Shown: piece after piece, positions 44,565-53,019 of the stretch
Position numbering within the stretch: the stretch's first letter is position 1
How the letters are laid out: every line of letters starts with the position of its first letter
DNA from: CAYUIG01 sp964444685
GTDB lineage: Bacteria > Gemmatimonadota > Gemmatimonadetes > Longimicrobiales > RSA9
Assembly: GCA_964444685.1 (NCBI GenBank)
Contig: CAYUIG010000007.1
Location: 1-64,000 of the forward strand
Direction: 5' to 3'
Length of the DNA stretch: 64,000 nucleotides
The notes under the pieces: model-generated
Told to the model about the DNA's origin: nothing
What the model saw: the letters and a program-made list of their open reading frames with translations, nothing else
The model's database searches: none
Program-made: the position numbers and the translations under genes

Positions 44565-45548
44565 TCAGGCGCTCCGGCGGATGGCCCGCATGAGCTCTTC
44601 CTTGCTCATCCGGCTGCGACCCGGAATGTCGAGCTCCTTCGCGCGCTCGTAGAGCTCGTCGCGGCTGAGGTCGTCGAGGTCGCCGTCCCTGGAGGGTGCC
44701 CGCTTCGCCGGTCGCCGGCCACTGCCGCCGGCGGCGGCCATGCTGCGCTTCAGCACCTCCATGAGGTCGATGACGCCCTCCTCGAGGTCGGCCTCTTCCT
44801 CGACCTCGACCTCCGTTACGTCCTGGCCGGCGGCGAGCTTCTCCTGGACCAGAGCCAGCAGTCGGTCGCCGTACGGATCCTGCATCTCATCCAGATCCAG
44901 CTCGTCCTCGCTGAGCTGGCGAATCACCTTCTCCATCTTCTTCACGGTAGCGGACCGGACCCGCTCGGGTTCCGGCAGTCCGATGGTGCCGGGGACGCGC
45001 ACCTCGTCGGGGAAGCGGAGCGTTTCCGCACGCAGGATCCCGTCCTCGGCAATGATGGCCACGAGGTATTCCTTGTCGCGCATCACGAAGGTGGCGATGC
45101 CGGCACGCTTCTCGTTCTCCATCGTCTCCGCGAGGAGGCGGTACGCCTTCGTGGATCCGCCGGCGGGCGTCAGGAAGTAGGCACGCACAAAGAGGAGCGG
45201 GTCGATCTGGTCCTCGGGGACGAACATGCGCAGGTCGATGTCGCGCGACTTGCGCGGTTCGAGTGCCTCGAGCTCCTCATCCGTCACGACGACCACGGAG
45301 CCGTCGTCCAGCTCGTAGCCGCGCACGATGTCGTCCCAGTCCAGCTCCTTGCCGTCCTTGCTGCAGAAGTAGCGTCGCGAGAGCGGCGTCCCGTCTTCAT
45401 CGAGCATGCGCAGCGACACGGAGCTGCTGCGTACGGCCGGGAACAGGTTCACCGGGACGGAAACGAGCCCGAACGTGACCGTTCCGGACCAGAACGCGCG
45501 GACTGCGCCGTCTTCCTCGGGTCGCGCCCCGTTCTTCTCAGGCGGCAC
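44565..45548 (-). CDS. ku: Ku protein with C-terminal SAP-like domain
   Basis: This is a 327-residue bacterial Ku, the DNA-end-binding protein of non-homologous end joining. The core begins RAFWSGTVTFGLVSVPVNLFPA and continues with LSRRYFCSKDGKELDWDDIVRGYEL and DPLLFVRAYFLTP. Unlike its neighbour it carries a lysine/arginine-rich linker and a C-terminal SAP/Rho-N-like helix pair (LDDLSRDELYERAKELDIPGRSRMSKEEL), a DNA-binding module. The GTG start at 45548 lies inside the 3' end of the first ku gene (11-base overlap) with GGGGAAG upstream. LigD is not in the window. Confidence 0.9.
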   Translation of the reverse strand: MPPEKNGARPEEDGAVRAFWSGTVTFGLVSVPVNLFPAVRSSSVSLRMLDEDGTPLSRRYFCSKDGKELDWDDIVRGYELDDGSVVVVTDEELEALEPRKSRDIDLRMFVPEDQIDPLLFVRAYFLTPAGGSTKAYRLLAETMENEKRAGIATFVMRDKEYLVAIIAEDGILRAETLRFPDEVRVPGTIGLPEPERVRSATVKKMEKVIRQLSEDELDLDEMQDPYGDRLLALVQEKLAAGQDVTEVEVEEEADLEEGVIDLMEVLKRSMAAAGGSGRRPAKRAPSRDGDLDDLSRDELYERAKELDIPGRSRMSKEELMRAIRRSA

Positions 45549-46329
45549 TGCGCTTCCCCTTCTTCGCGCTCGCGATGCTCTTCTCGAGCACCTTCGCGAG
45601 CGATTCGTCCGACGGTCCCTTCGGCTTGTACTTCTCGAGCTTGATGGTCTTCCCCTCCGCCTTCGTCTGCACGAACTCCAGTACGCGCTCGCGGTACTCG
45701 TCGCGGAACGCGGCCGGGTCGAAGTCATCCGAGAGTGCATCGACGAGCTGGCGCGCCATGCGTACCTCGCGCTCGTCCGGCTTGCGGCCGCCCGGCGGCT
45801 CGAGCGCGGACGCGGGCACGACTTCGTCGGCGTGGCGGAGCGACGCGAGCAGCAGGTAGTCGCCCTCGGCGCGCAGCGCGCCCACATAGGGCTTCTTGCG
45901 CATTACCCAGCGCGCCACGCCCTCCATGCCGGTGTCAGCCAGGGCACGAGCGAGCGCGAAATATTCGGCCGCGTCGTCACCATCCGGCCCGAGCCAGTAC
46001 GGCCGCTCGTACCACGGATGGCTGATCAGCGACGCGTCGACGAAACGGGTGATCGTGATGTCGCGCGACGGTTCCGGCTCGAGTTCGGCGAGTTCTGGGT
46101 CGCTCAACTGCACGAACACGCCGCGCTCCGCTTCGAACCCCCGCCGCACCTTGTCGCTCGGCACGACTTTGCCCGTGTTCGGATTCACCATCTCCTGCTT
46201 CACGGGCGCCTTGTCCTTCGCGTGCAGCAGTCGGAAATGCACGCCGCGATCCTCCACGGCGGAGTAGAGCTTCACCGGCAGCTCCACATCCGCCATGCGG
46301 ATCACGCCCTTCCAGATCGCGCGCGCCAT
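45538..46329 (-). CDS. ku: Ku protein
   Basis: This is a 263-residue Ku with the family opening RAIWKGVIRMADVELPVKLYSA, RLLHAKDKAPVKQEMVNPNTG and a basic C-terminal tail (KVLEKSIASAKKGKRSAA) that in other Ku proteins helps threading on DNA and LigD contact. The two tandem, clearly diverged ku genes suggest a heterodimer or two separate homodimers. Its ATG overlaps the stop of the DUF2188 gene (ATGA), and its end overlaps the second ku gene, so all are made from one message. Confidence 0.92.
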   Translation of the reverse strand: MARAIWKGVIRMADVELPVKLYSAVEDRGVHFRLLHAKDKAPVKQEMVNPNTGKVVPSDKVRRGFEAERGVFVQLSDPELAELEPEPSRDITITRFVDASLISHPWYERPYWLGPDGDDAAEYFALARALADTGMEGVARWVMRKKPYVGALRAEGDYLLLASLRHADEVVPASALEPPGGRKPDEREVRMARQLVDALSDDFDPAAFRDEYRERVLEFVQTKAEGKTIKLEKYKPKGPSDESLAKVLEKSIASAKKGKRSAA

Positions 46330-46538
46330 CAGCGTCCCGGATCGCGCAGCACCACGACCGCGTCCGCGTCGCCGCCGCGCAGCTCTTCCGCGCGCTGCAT
46401 CGCCTCGCCTCGCGACGTGCAAAGCAGCTCGTGCCGGCTGCCGCGCCGACGCACCACCCAGGCGCCGCGGTACGGCTCGACTTCGTATTCGACCGATCGC
46501 GGTCCGCGTTGCGTCACCGCATCCGGTTTCATGATCAT
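46329..46538 (-). CDS. DUF2188-like small protein
   Basis: This 69-residue protein is similar to DUF2188: YEVEPYRGAWVVRRRGS, then TSRGEAMQRAEELRGGDADAVVVLRDPG, the pattern of one beta-hairpin, one helix and a final strand. The function of the family is unknown. It is inserted between a lytic transglycosylase and ku with ATGA overlaps on both sides, so it is translated in step with them. ATG 46538 overlaps the upstream stop, and ATG 46532 is the alternative. Confidence 0.7.
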   Translation of the reverse strand: MIMKPDAVTQRGPRSVEYEVEPYRGAWVVRRRGSRHELLCTSRGEAMQRAEELRGGDADAVVVLRDPGR

Positions 46539-47254
46539 ATCGGCCCCTCCGTCCGCTTGCGCGGCTCGTCGTCCTTCAGCCATGCCAGCACCGATGCCCG
46601 CCCCGCCCGCTGGAACACCCACTCCGGGTAGGCGTGGCAGTTCGGCGTGTTCGTTCCATTCACACAGCCGTTGTAGCGAAGCAGCGCGCGCTCCACATCG
46701 CCGCCCGCGCGCTCCAGATAGTCCGCAAAGATCGCGGCCCCGTGACAGATGTTCGCCGCGATGTCCTCGAGGCGCGGCTCGCAGCCCGGCCACTGCCCCG
46801 CGTGCAGCGGCATCACCTGCATGAGACCGACTGCACCCACGGGACTGCGCGCCGACGGATCGAGCCACGGATTCTCCACCAGCAGGAGCGCGAGCAGCAG
46901 CCGTGGCTCGAGGCCCGTCTTCCGTCCTTCCCGTACCAGCGATACCGCTACCTGCCGCGCGAGCCGGGGGTCATCGCGATAGCTCAGCAGCGTCCGCTCC
47001 AGCGGGGCGACATCTCGCGCGTACAGCGCCTCGACCGCCGACCAGTGCTGCGCCACGAGCTGCGCCCGTGCGCCAAGCGCCGTCACCGGGCCGGTCCGCT
47101 CCCCAACGGGCTCGGGCGCCGGCGGCGAGAGCACCGAACAGGTCGCGGCCAGGACCGCCAGCGCAGCGGCCGGCACGGCGGCTCGCAGCGGTCGCCGGAC
47201 AGGCGCAGCCACGACGCTCAGCAGCGCGAACAGGTAGCGATAGTCGGCCCTCAT
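46535..47254 (-). CDS. lytic transglycosylase (SLT family)
   Basis: This is a 239-residue periplasmic murein-cleaving enzyme. The N-terminus is basic with a hydrophobic stretch ending AVLAATCSVLSPP, which could be a lipoprotein or plain signal. The SLT domain shows the catalytic glutamate in LLALLLVENPWLDPSARS, the family core GAVGLMQVMP, NICHGAAIFADYL and ALLRYNGCVNG. The usual Glu-Ser is Glu-Asn here. The start at 47254 was chosen for the signal-like N-terminus; a much longer open frame upstream runs into the repeat tract. It is the first gene of the transglycosylase/DUF2188/ku/ku operon. Confidence 0.85.
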   Translation of the reverse strand: MRADYRYLFALLSVVAAPVRRPLRAAVPAAALAVLAATCSVLSPPAPEPVGERTGPVTALGARAQLVAQHWSAVEALYARDVAPLERTLLSYRDDPRLARQVAVSLVREGRKTGLEPRLLLALLLVENPWLDPSARSPVGAVGLMQVMPLHAGQWPGCEPRLEDIAANICHGAAIFADYLERAGGDVERALLRYNGCVNGTNTPNCHAYPEWVFQRAGRASVLAWLKDDEPRKRTEGPI

Positions 47255-47442
47255 GTCCCTCGCCGGGGTGCAACCTCCGTTCCCCAGCATGCAATTTGTT
47301 GCGGGGCAATGACATGGCTGGATGGGTCGAGTTGTCGGGCGGGGTCCTGGATGGTGTCGGACGGCCGCCGTGCTGGAGGGGCGGGTACGGCGCTGTCGGA
47401 CGGGCGCGGCGGATGTGTGGGCCGGCAACGGTGCGGCCAGGC

Positions 47443-47688
47443 CGCCGACTTCCCAAACCGAGCTGGCGCTTGTTGGAGATCGGTCGCCAGGCATTCAGTT
47501 CGAGCGGGCAGGCCCCAGGCACTCAGTTCGAACGGGCGGGCCAACTTCCCAAACTGTGCTGCTCGGTTGGCGCTCGTTGGAGCTCGGTCGCCAGGCACTC
47601 AGGGCGAGCGGGCGGGCCCCAGGCACTCAGTTCGAACGGGCGGGCCAACTTCCCAAACTGTGCTGCTCGGTTGGGACTCCTGGAAGTT
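47443..47688. repeat. 104-bp tandem duplication with internal 28-bp repeats
   Basis: Copies lie at 47481-47584 and 47585-47688, with a partial third copy before them (about 47443-47480). Each copy opens with two 28-bp subunits of the form CCAGGCACTCAGTTCGAACG followed by GGCGGGCC, at 47487 and 47515 in the first copy. Next comes a shared segment with CCAACTTCCCAAACTGTGCT. The phase is not coding-compatible over its length, and no gene is seen. Confidence 0.85.
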
Positions 47689-47815
47689 GACCGCCGTGGC
47701 GCGGCACAACTTCCTGCGGGTCGGCTCAGCAGCGCCGGTGCGCGGGAAGTTTGCCGCTCCAGGAGCGCCCAACTTCCCAGAGTCCCATGCGAGTATCGCG
47801 GATCTGGAAGTTCGC
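47646..47815. repeat. inverted AACTTCC / GGAAGTT dyads
   Basis: Three successive pairs of AACTTCC facing GGAAGTT occur with about 25-30 bases between the arms, starting near 47647, 47708 and 47770. They adjoin and partly overlap the 104-bp duplication on the left and run up to the GCGGCG-type dyads on the right. Confidence 0.6.
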
Positions 47816-47830
47816 CCACTCGCGAGCGGC

Positions 47831-48620
47831 CCTTGCGGCGCTTATTCGCTGCAAGCACGTCACTCGAAGGGGCGCCGACGCGTGGGTTGACGACTTGCGG
47901 CGCTGTTGCCGCAAACTCGTCAGGCATAGGCGCGTCGAACTGCGGATTGACGAGTTTGCGGCGCTGTTCGCCGCGAAACCGTCCATCGAAGAGAAGTTGA
48001 CGCGTAGGTTGACGACTTTGCGGCGGTATTGGCACGAAACGGTCAGTCGCTTGCGCCATTCGCCGCAAACTCGTCAAGCGAAGGAGCGCCAGATCGGGGG
48101 TTGACGCGTTTGCGGCGCTATTCGCCGCGAAACCGCCAATCGAAGAGAAGTTGACGCGTAGGTTGACGACTCTGCGGCGGTAATGTCGCGAAACGGTCAG
48201 TCGCTTGCGCCATTCGCCGCAAACTCGTCAAGCGAAGGAGCGCCAGATCGGGGGATGACGCGTTTGCGGCGCTATTCGCCGCGAAACCGTCAATCGAAGA
48301 GAAGCGGATACGTGGGTTGACGCGTTTGCGGCGCTATTCGCCGCGAANNNNNNNNNNNNNNNNNNNNNNNNNNNNNNNNNNNNNNNNNNNNNNNNNNNNN
48401 NNNNNNNNNNNNNNNNNNNNNNNNNNNNNNNNNNNNNNNNNNNNNNNATCGAAGAGAAGCGGATACGTGGGTTGACGCGTTTGCGGCGCTATTCGCCGCG
48501 AAGCCGTCAATCGAAGAGAAGCGGATACGTGGGTTGACGCGTTTGCGGCGCTATTCGCCGCGAAACCGTCAATCGAAAGTAGTGCGACCCGTGGGTTTCG
48601 ACCCATCGTCGCTATCGCCG
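47831..48620. repeat. tandem array of GCGGCG-N5-CGCCGC dyads, 62- and 92-bp units
   Basis: The unit start TTGACG (once ATGACG) occurs at 47887, 47947, 48009, 48101, 48163, 48255, 48317, 48472 and 48534, with degenerate copies at both ends. Spacings are 60, 62, 92, 62, 92, 62, then the gap, then 62. Each unit contains an imperfect dyad, GACGCGTTTGCGGCG, a 5-base CTATT loop, and CGCCGCGAAACCGTC. The 92-bp units carry a second dyad around CGCCATTCGCCGC. Pairs of 62 plus 92 form a 154-bp higher-order repeat (48009 and 48163). The whole 47255-48768 tract has no credible gene. Confidence 0.9.
48348..48447. other. assembly gap (100 N) inside the repeat array
   Basis: Exactly 100 undefined bases are flanked on both sides by the same 62-bp unit. 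The true number of repeats is therefore unknown and the array may be much longer. Confidence 0.99.
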
Positions 48621-48768
48621 CAGACTCGTCAATTCACGACCCAGGATCAGCGGGCTGAAGGGTTTGCGGCCGCCCGCAACCGCGAACTCGCAACCAGTCT
48701 ACGGTCGGCGCTGCGATCAACGACCTTGCGGCGTCCGGAACGACCCGAGCGCGGGCGGCGCTCGATCC

Positions 48769-50151
48769 TCACCCCTCGATGTCGACCCAGCGGACGAGTT
48801 CACCGAGGGGCGGCATGCCGTCGTGGTGGCCGTGAACCGGCGGCCAAGGCGCTTCGGCGAACGACGCGATGCGCGTCACACCGGCGCGACCGAGGGCTGC
48901 GGCGAGGGCGTCCAACCGATCGGACGCGCCAGAAAGCGCTGCGGTCTGGAGGACGTCGTGGAAGGGTTCGACCAATCCCGGCACATCCTCGAGCCGCCCA
49001 ACAGGCTTCACGTACACGAGGCGATTGAGGCAGGAAGCACGGAACGAAGGATCGCGCTCGAAGATCACGGTGCTGCGCGTGCCGCGGCCCGCATGCACCA
49101 CCGCGTCCGAGGCGAACTCGGCCGCGGCGCGCGCCTCCAGGATCGCGGCGCTCTCCGCCTCAGTGATGAATCCTCGCGGGAGTGTTTCGTGCAGCGCTTC
49201 GAGGTCGGCGGCTAGCAGTGCCGCGAACCTGTCTGGGCCGATCTCACCGCCCGATTCCACGTACAGCACGTGCGGCGAAACGCAGCCCTGCTGATCGAAG
49301 AGCGCGACCGCGAGCGCCGCCTCGCGCGCAACCCTCACTGCCCCCGCAGCCTCATGCAGCACGTCGGAACCAATCATTCCGAACGAAACCTTCGGCCCGT
49401 GCTGCACGAAGCGCGTGTGCGGTGACAGCTTCGCGCGCAATGCGGCGGCCGCCTGAACGCCACCGTGAAATAGCACGACGTCCGCCAGCGAGAGGATCTC
49501 GTCCTCGAATGGATCCTCTCCCCCCGACCAGTAGACGACGCCGAGCAGGGCGGCGAGCTCCGGCGAGACTTCGTTCAGCGCCATGCCGAACAGACCGGCC
49601 AGCACCGGTTCGCCGGAAGCCGGCTTGACCAGAGTCGGAGAGCGGAGCAGCAGCGTGCGAATGACCGAGGAAACCGCCACGCCCGGTACGTTCCCGGCCG
49701 CGATGTGCACGGCGAAGCGAGGTCCGAAGGCACGCGACCGCAAACCGTGCGAACGCAGGACGAACGAGTCCAGCGCTGCCGCACCGCCGATACCGGCGAG
49801 AAGCCGTTCGAGCGCCGGTGCGCGCCAGTCCTCGATCATGCGGTCGAGCACGACACGGACCATGGCCGGCGAATAGCCCGTCATGAGGGGGAGGTCCTCG
49901 TCCGCGCTGGCGCGCAGCGGGCCGGACACGAGCCGTGCAGCCGCCGCATCGATGCATTCGACCACACGTGCCGTCGGCCACATTCGGACGGTCTCGGCCG
50001 CTGCTACGAGACGCGCGTACATGCGGCGGGCCGTGCCGGGCGCGTACCGCGGCCACCACATCGTCACGTCGGGCCGCACCTCGCGCGTCTCCCACTTCAC
50101 GATGGCGTCCGCTTCGGGGAACCCGGACAGGTCGCGGGGACCGATCCTCAT
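48769..50151 (-). CDS. LuxC-like acyl-CoA/acyl-protein reductase
   Basis: This 460-residue protein is the reductase component of a fatty-acid reductase, a relative of aldehyde dehydrogenases that reduces an enzyme-bound acyl thioester to aldehyde with NADPH. The nucleotide-binding region is seen in AVHIAAGNVPGVAVSSVIRTLLLRSPTLVK, FVQHGPKVSFGMIG precedes the catalytic site, and the nucleophilic cysteine is in FDQQGCVSPHVLYVE (about Cys290). Its ATG overlaps the stop of the LuxE-like gene (ATGA), so the pair is translated together. No luciferase (luxAB) or acyl transferase (luxD) is nearby, so the aldehyde must serve another pathway. Confidence 0.87.
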   Translation of the reverse strand: MRIGPRDLSGFPEADAIVKWETREVRPDVTMWWPRYAPGTARRMYARLVAAAETVRMWPTARVVECIDAAAARLVSGPLRASADEDLPLMTGYSPAMVRVVLDRMIEDWRAPALERLLAGIGGAAALDSFVLRSHGLRSRAFGPRFAVHIAAGNVPGVAVSSVIRTLLLRSPTLVKPASGEPVLAGLFGMALNEVSPELAALLGVVYWSGGEDPFEDEILSLADVVLFHGGVQAAAALRAKLSPHTRFVQHGPKVSFGMIGSDVLHEAAGAVRVAREAALAVALFDQQGCVSPHVLYVESGGEIGPDRFAALLAADLEALHETLPRGFITEAESAAILEARAAAEFASDAVVHAGRGTRSTVIFERDPSFRASCLNRLVYVKPVGRLEDVPGLVEPFHDVLQTAALSGASDRLDALAAALGRAGVTRIASFAEAPWPPVHGHHDGMPPLGELVRWVDIEG

Positions 50152-51239
50152 CGTTCGCGCGCCGCAGCCAGGAGATCGTCCATCGCGATCGAGCAGCCGC
50201 GCGGCATCGCACCCGCGGCGCGACCGAGCACATGGAATCCGTCGCCATCGAGTACGGCCACGTCCTCCGTCTGCACGGCCATGACCGAATGGAGATTCGC
50301 CAGGTCGAAGATCTGGAGGAGCCCACGCTCACTCGGCGGAACGGGCTCCAAAGCATCCGGATCGACGACACGCACGCGCACCCAGGGCGGACCCAGCTTC
50401 TGCCGCGGCGCACCGGGCCTGCGCAGCGTCGAGTCGTAGAACTGTGAGCACAGCTCGGTCATGCCGTATTCGTTGATGCACGGCTCCGCAGGTATGCCTA
50501 GCCACTTCGAGTAGAGTGCACGCAGCTCGTCGGGCGGCACCTCGCGGCTCCGCCCCTTGTACCCGCCCGTGTCCATCAGTCGCGACCCCGCGGGCAGCAA
50601 GAATCTGCGACCTCGCGCGCTGAGCGAATCGAGCCAGTGCACGAACGAGAACGACGTACCGAGCAGACATACGGGCCGCTGAGCCGCAACGAACGCATCG
50701 AGGACAGCTTCGAGCCGGTCCGAATCGATCCCGCCCTCCACGGTGGCGAACCAACCGGACCCATCCGCACCGAACGCATCCATCACCACCCGCACCATGT
50801 GCGCGAGCGACGAATCGGGCAGGGCGGATGGCAGCAGCGACAGCATCGGCAAAGACAGACCGTCCGGCAGGAGATGCGCGGCGAAATTCGGCAGCAGCGA
50901 CGCGTGGTACAGCGACACGTCACGGATGTAGTGCGTGCCGCGCCGTTCACGGCCGCGCGTCGTTCCACTCGTTCGGAACACGACCTCGGCCTCGGCGGGA
51001 TCCCCCGCAACGAGCGCGGCCGCGCGGAACGCCGCCGTCGGGACGGCCGGAATCTGCGTCCAGTGCTCCAGCGAATCCGGCGCAACCCCGCGCCGGCGGC
51101 AGTACGCGCCGTACGCAGCAATCATCTCGAACTGCCACGCGAACACGCGGCGCGCATACGCGTCGAACGCCGCATCGTCGAGCGGTTCGTCCACGGGCCG
51201 CCGGAACAGCTCGAGCAGCTCGTCGCGCAACGCAGACAT
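50148..51239 (-). CDS. LuxE-like acyl-protein synthetase
   Basis: This is a 363-residue adenylating enzyme of the LuxE/acyl-protein synthetase family. It activates a fatty acid as acyl-AMP and passes it to the LuxC-type reductase. The motifs VVFRTSGTTRGRERRGTHYIRD (phosphate-binding), LPAGSRLMDTGGYKGRSREV and INEYGMTELCSQFYD (adenylate site) are clear. ATG 51239 lies two bases beyond the upstream stop. No good ribosome site is visible, so reinitiation after the DUF255 gene is likely. The C-terminal DLANLHSVMAVQTEDVAV completes the family pattern. Confidence 0.87.
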   Translation of the reverse strand: MSALRDELLELFRRPVDEPLDDAAFDAYARRVFAWQFEMIAAYGAYCRRRGVAPDSLEHWTQIPAVPTAAFRAAALVAGDPAEAEVVFRTSGTTRGRERRGTHYIRDVSLYHASLLPNFAAHLLPDGLSLPMLSLLPSALPDSSLAHMVRVVMDAFGADGSGWFATVEGGIDSDRLEAVLDAFVAAQRPVCLLGTSFSFVHWLDSLSARGRRFLLPAGSRLMDTGGYKGRSREVPPDELRALYSKWLGIPAEPCINEYGMTELCSQFYDSTLRRPGAPRQKLGPPWVRVRVVDPDALEPVPPSERGLLQIFDLANLHSVMAVQTEDVAVLDGDGFHVLGRAAGAMPRGCSIAMDDLLAAARER

Positions 51240-51240
51240 G

Positions 51241-52947
51241 TCAGAGGACGGAATGAAGTCCCGCGGCAATGCCCTCGGGTTCGAAAACGGCGGACGATCG
51301 CCCGCGCGGACCGAGCGCGAACGCAGCCGGTTCGTGCTCCGCCTGGAACACGAGCGGGCCGATGCGCTGCCCGTTGGTGGCGGAGATCACGCGCACATCG
51401 CCCCGAGGCAGCGCCAGTGCCGCGCGCCGCAGCGACGCGCCGGCCTCACCACCCGTCACGACGATCGCGGGCGGCGTCTCGAAGAATTCGTGCACGGCGA
51501 GCGCGAACTCCGCCGCCTCCACTCCGTATCGCCCGGCAAGCGGCGAGAGGATCGCGAGTGTGCGCTCGGCGCGCACCCGGAACGAACGCTGGCCCGTTGC
51601 CAGAATGAGATCGAGGCAGAGCCGCGCAGCTTCGGCATTCGGTTCGAACAGACGATCACGGTAGCGGAGCAGTCCCACGTCATGCGGGCCGCGCGTGCGA
51701 TCCCAGAAGCCGCCATCGTCCGCCCAGAACGCGGGATCGATTGCCGCGGCGAGTCGTTGCGCGTGTGCCAGCGCCGATGCCGAACCCGTGACCGACGCCA
51801 CGCGCAACGCAGCAACCGCGCACGCAACGGCATCGGCGAGCAAGCGCGGCATCGCGGGATCATCGACATCGGAATGACGCACGAGGCCGTCGAGGCCGAA
51901 CCGATCCAGCAACGTGTCGAGCGCAGAGAATGCACGCTCCACCCACGCCTCTTCATGCAGCCGCCCGCCCGCGTCGGCCAGCGCTGCGATCCAGCGCGCA
52001 TTCGGCGCGACGAACGTGCGCGGATCGGAGCCGACGAAGGACCCGTCGTCGCCAGGGATGAGGGCGGCGGACCAGAGGCCGTTGTCGAGCGCGAGGGTGC
52101 GATCCACCCACCCGACAACGCCGGCCGCAGCGAGCCGCCAGTCCGAGCGGCCGCGGATGCGTGCACCCAACGCATATGCGCGCAAAGCGGACGCCTGCGT
52201 CTCCAGCAGCTTTTCACGCCGCGGCTCGGTCCAGTCGGCCGCAAGCGCGTACCGGAAGAATCCGCCATCGGAACGATCGAGCAGCTCACCCGCCAGCATG
52301 CCATCGAGCGTGCGGTCCGCCATCTCCATCGCATCAGGATCGCGGACACCCTCCGCATACAGCAGCTCGATCGCGGAAGCCGATGGGAACTTCGGCCCCT
52401 CGCCGAAGCCGCCGTTGCGCGCGTCGAACGTGGCGCGCGCCGCGGTGAGTACGTCGTCCGCGGCTTCACGTCGTACGAGTCCACCCGCGGGCGGACGTCC
52501 GCGCGCCGCCTCGACCGCCTTGCGACGCCGCTCGATCTCCTCACCCAGTTCGGTGCGCCGCTGCGACCACGCGTCGAGCACACTCCCACCCAGGCCGGCC
52601 AGCTCGTCCGCGCTCACGGACACACCGGCCCACAACACCTCGCCCGTCGGCGTGAGGAACGCCGTGGTCGGCCAGCCGCCCGCGATGTAGCGCTCCTGCA
52701 CGTGCGGGTGCCGGTCCGCGTCGACGCGCAGCGGGATGACGCCATCGGACAACAGCTCGAGGATGCGGGGGTCGGAGAAGGTGGTCTCGTCCGCCTCCTG
52801 GCAGGCGCGGCTCCAGACGGCGGTCAGCAGCAGCAGGATAGGCCGGTCCTTCGTGATCGCTTCATCGAACACGGCGCTTCCCCAGGCCCGCCATGGCACC
52901 TCGGAGGCGCGGTTCGGGCGTGGCGAGAACCGGAACGGTTCGGACAT
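51241..52947 (-). CDS. DUF255 thioredoxin-fold protein (YyaL/SSP411 family) lacking the CxxC
   Basis: This 568-residue protein has an N-terminal thioredoxin-like domain (about 1-130: VPWRAWGSAVFDEAITKDRPILLLL, VDADRHPHVQERYIAGGWPTTAFLTPTGEVLWAG) fused to an (alpha/alpha)6 barrel (about 150-560: DARNGGFGEGPKFPSASAIELL, DGGFFRYALAADWTEP). This is the YyaL/spermatogenesis-associated-20 layout. The active-site segment that usually reads CHWCH is AVWSRACQEADE here, so the redox pair is missing. The family function is unknown, and glycoside-modifying activity has been proposed for the barrel. GTG 52959 is an alternative start. It is cotranscribed with luxE/luxC-like genes. Confidence 0.83.
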   Translation of the reverse strand: MSEPFRFSPRPNRASEVPWRAWGSAVFDEAITKDRPILLLLTAVWSRACQEADETTFSDPRILELLSDGVIPLRVDADRHPHVQERYIAGGWPTTAFLTPTGEVLWAGVSVSADELAGLGGSVLDAWSQRRTELGEEIERRRKAVEAARGRPPAGGLVRREAADDVLTAARATFDARNGGFGEGPKFPSASAIELLYAEGVRDPDAMEMADRTLDGMLAGELLDRSDGGFFRYALAADWTEPRREKLLETQASALRAYALGARIRGRSDWRLAAAGVVGWVDRTLALDNGLWSAALIPGDDGSFVGSDPRTFVAPNARWIAALADAGGRLHEEAWVERAFSALDTLLDRFGLDGLVRHSDVDDPAMPRLLADAVACAVAALRVASVTGSASALAHAQRLAAAIDPAFWADDGGFWDRTRGPHDVGLLRYRDRLFEPNAEAARLCLDLILATGQRSFRVRAERTLAILSPLAGRYGVEAAEFALAVHEFFETPPAIVVTGGEAGASLRRAALALPRGDVRVISATNGQRIGPLVFQAEHEPAAFALGPRGRSSAVFEPEGIAAGLHSVL

Positions 52948-53019
52948 GGACTCGCTCACCTCCCGGAGGACATCGGCCGGCTGAGAATAGGCACGGTCAC
53001 GAAACGGGGCCAGTACGCA

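Noticed and set aside
47831..48620. CRISPR array
   Set aside because: The sequence between dyads is itself repeated rather than unique, unit lengths are 62 and 92, and no cas gene is present. It is a tandem repeat, not repeat-spacer.
48769..51239. Bioluminescence (lux) operon
   Set aside because: Only LuxC- and LuxE-like genes are present. There is no luxA, luxB or luxD, and the neighbours are unrelated to light production.
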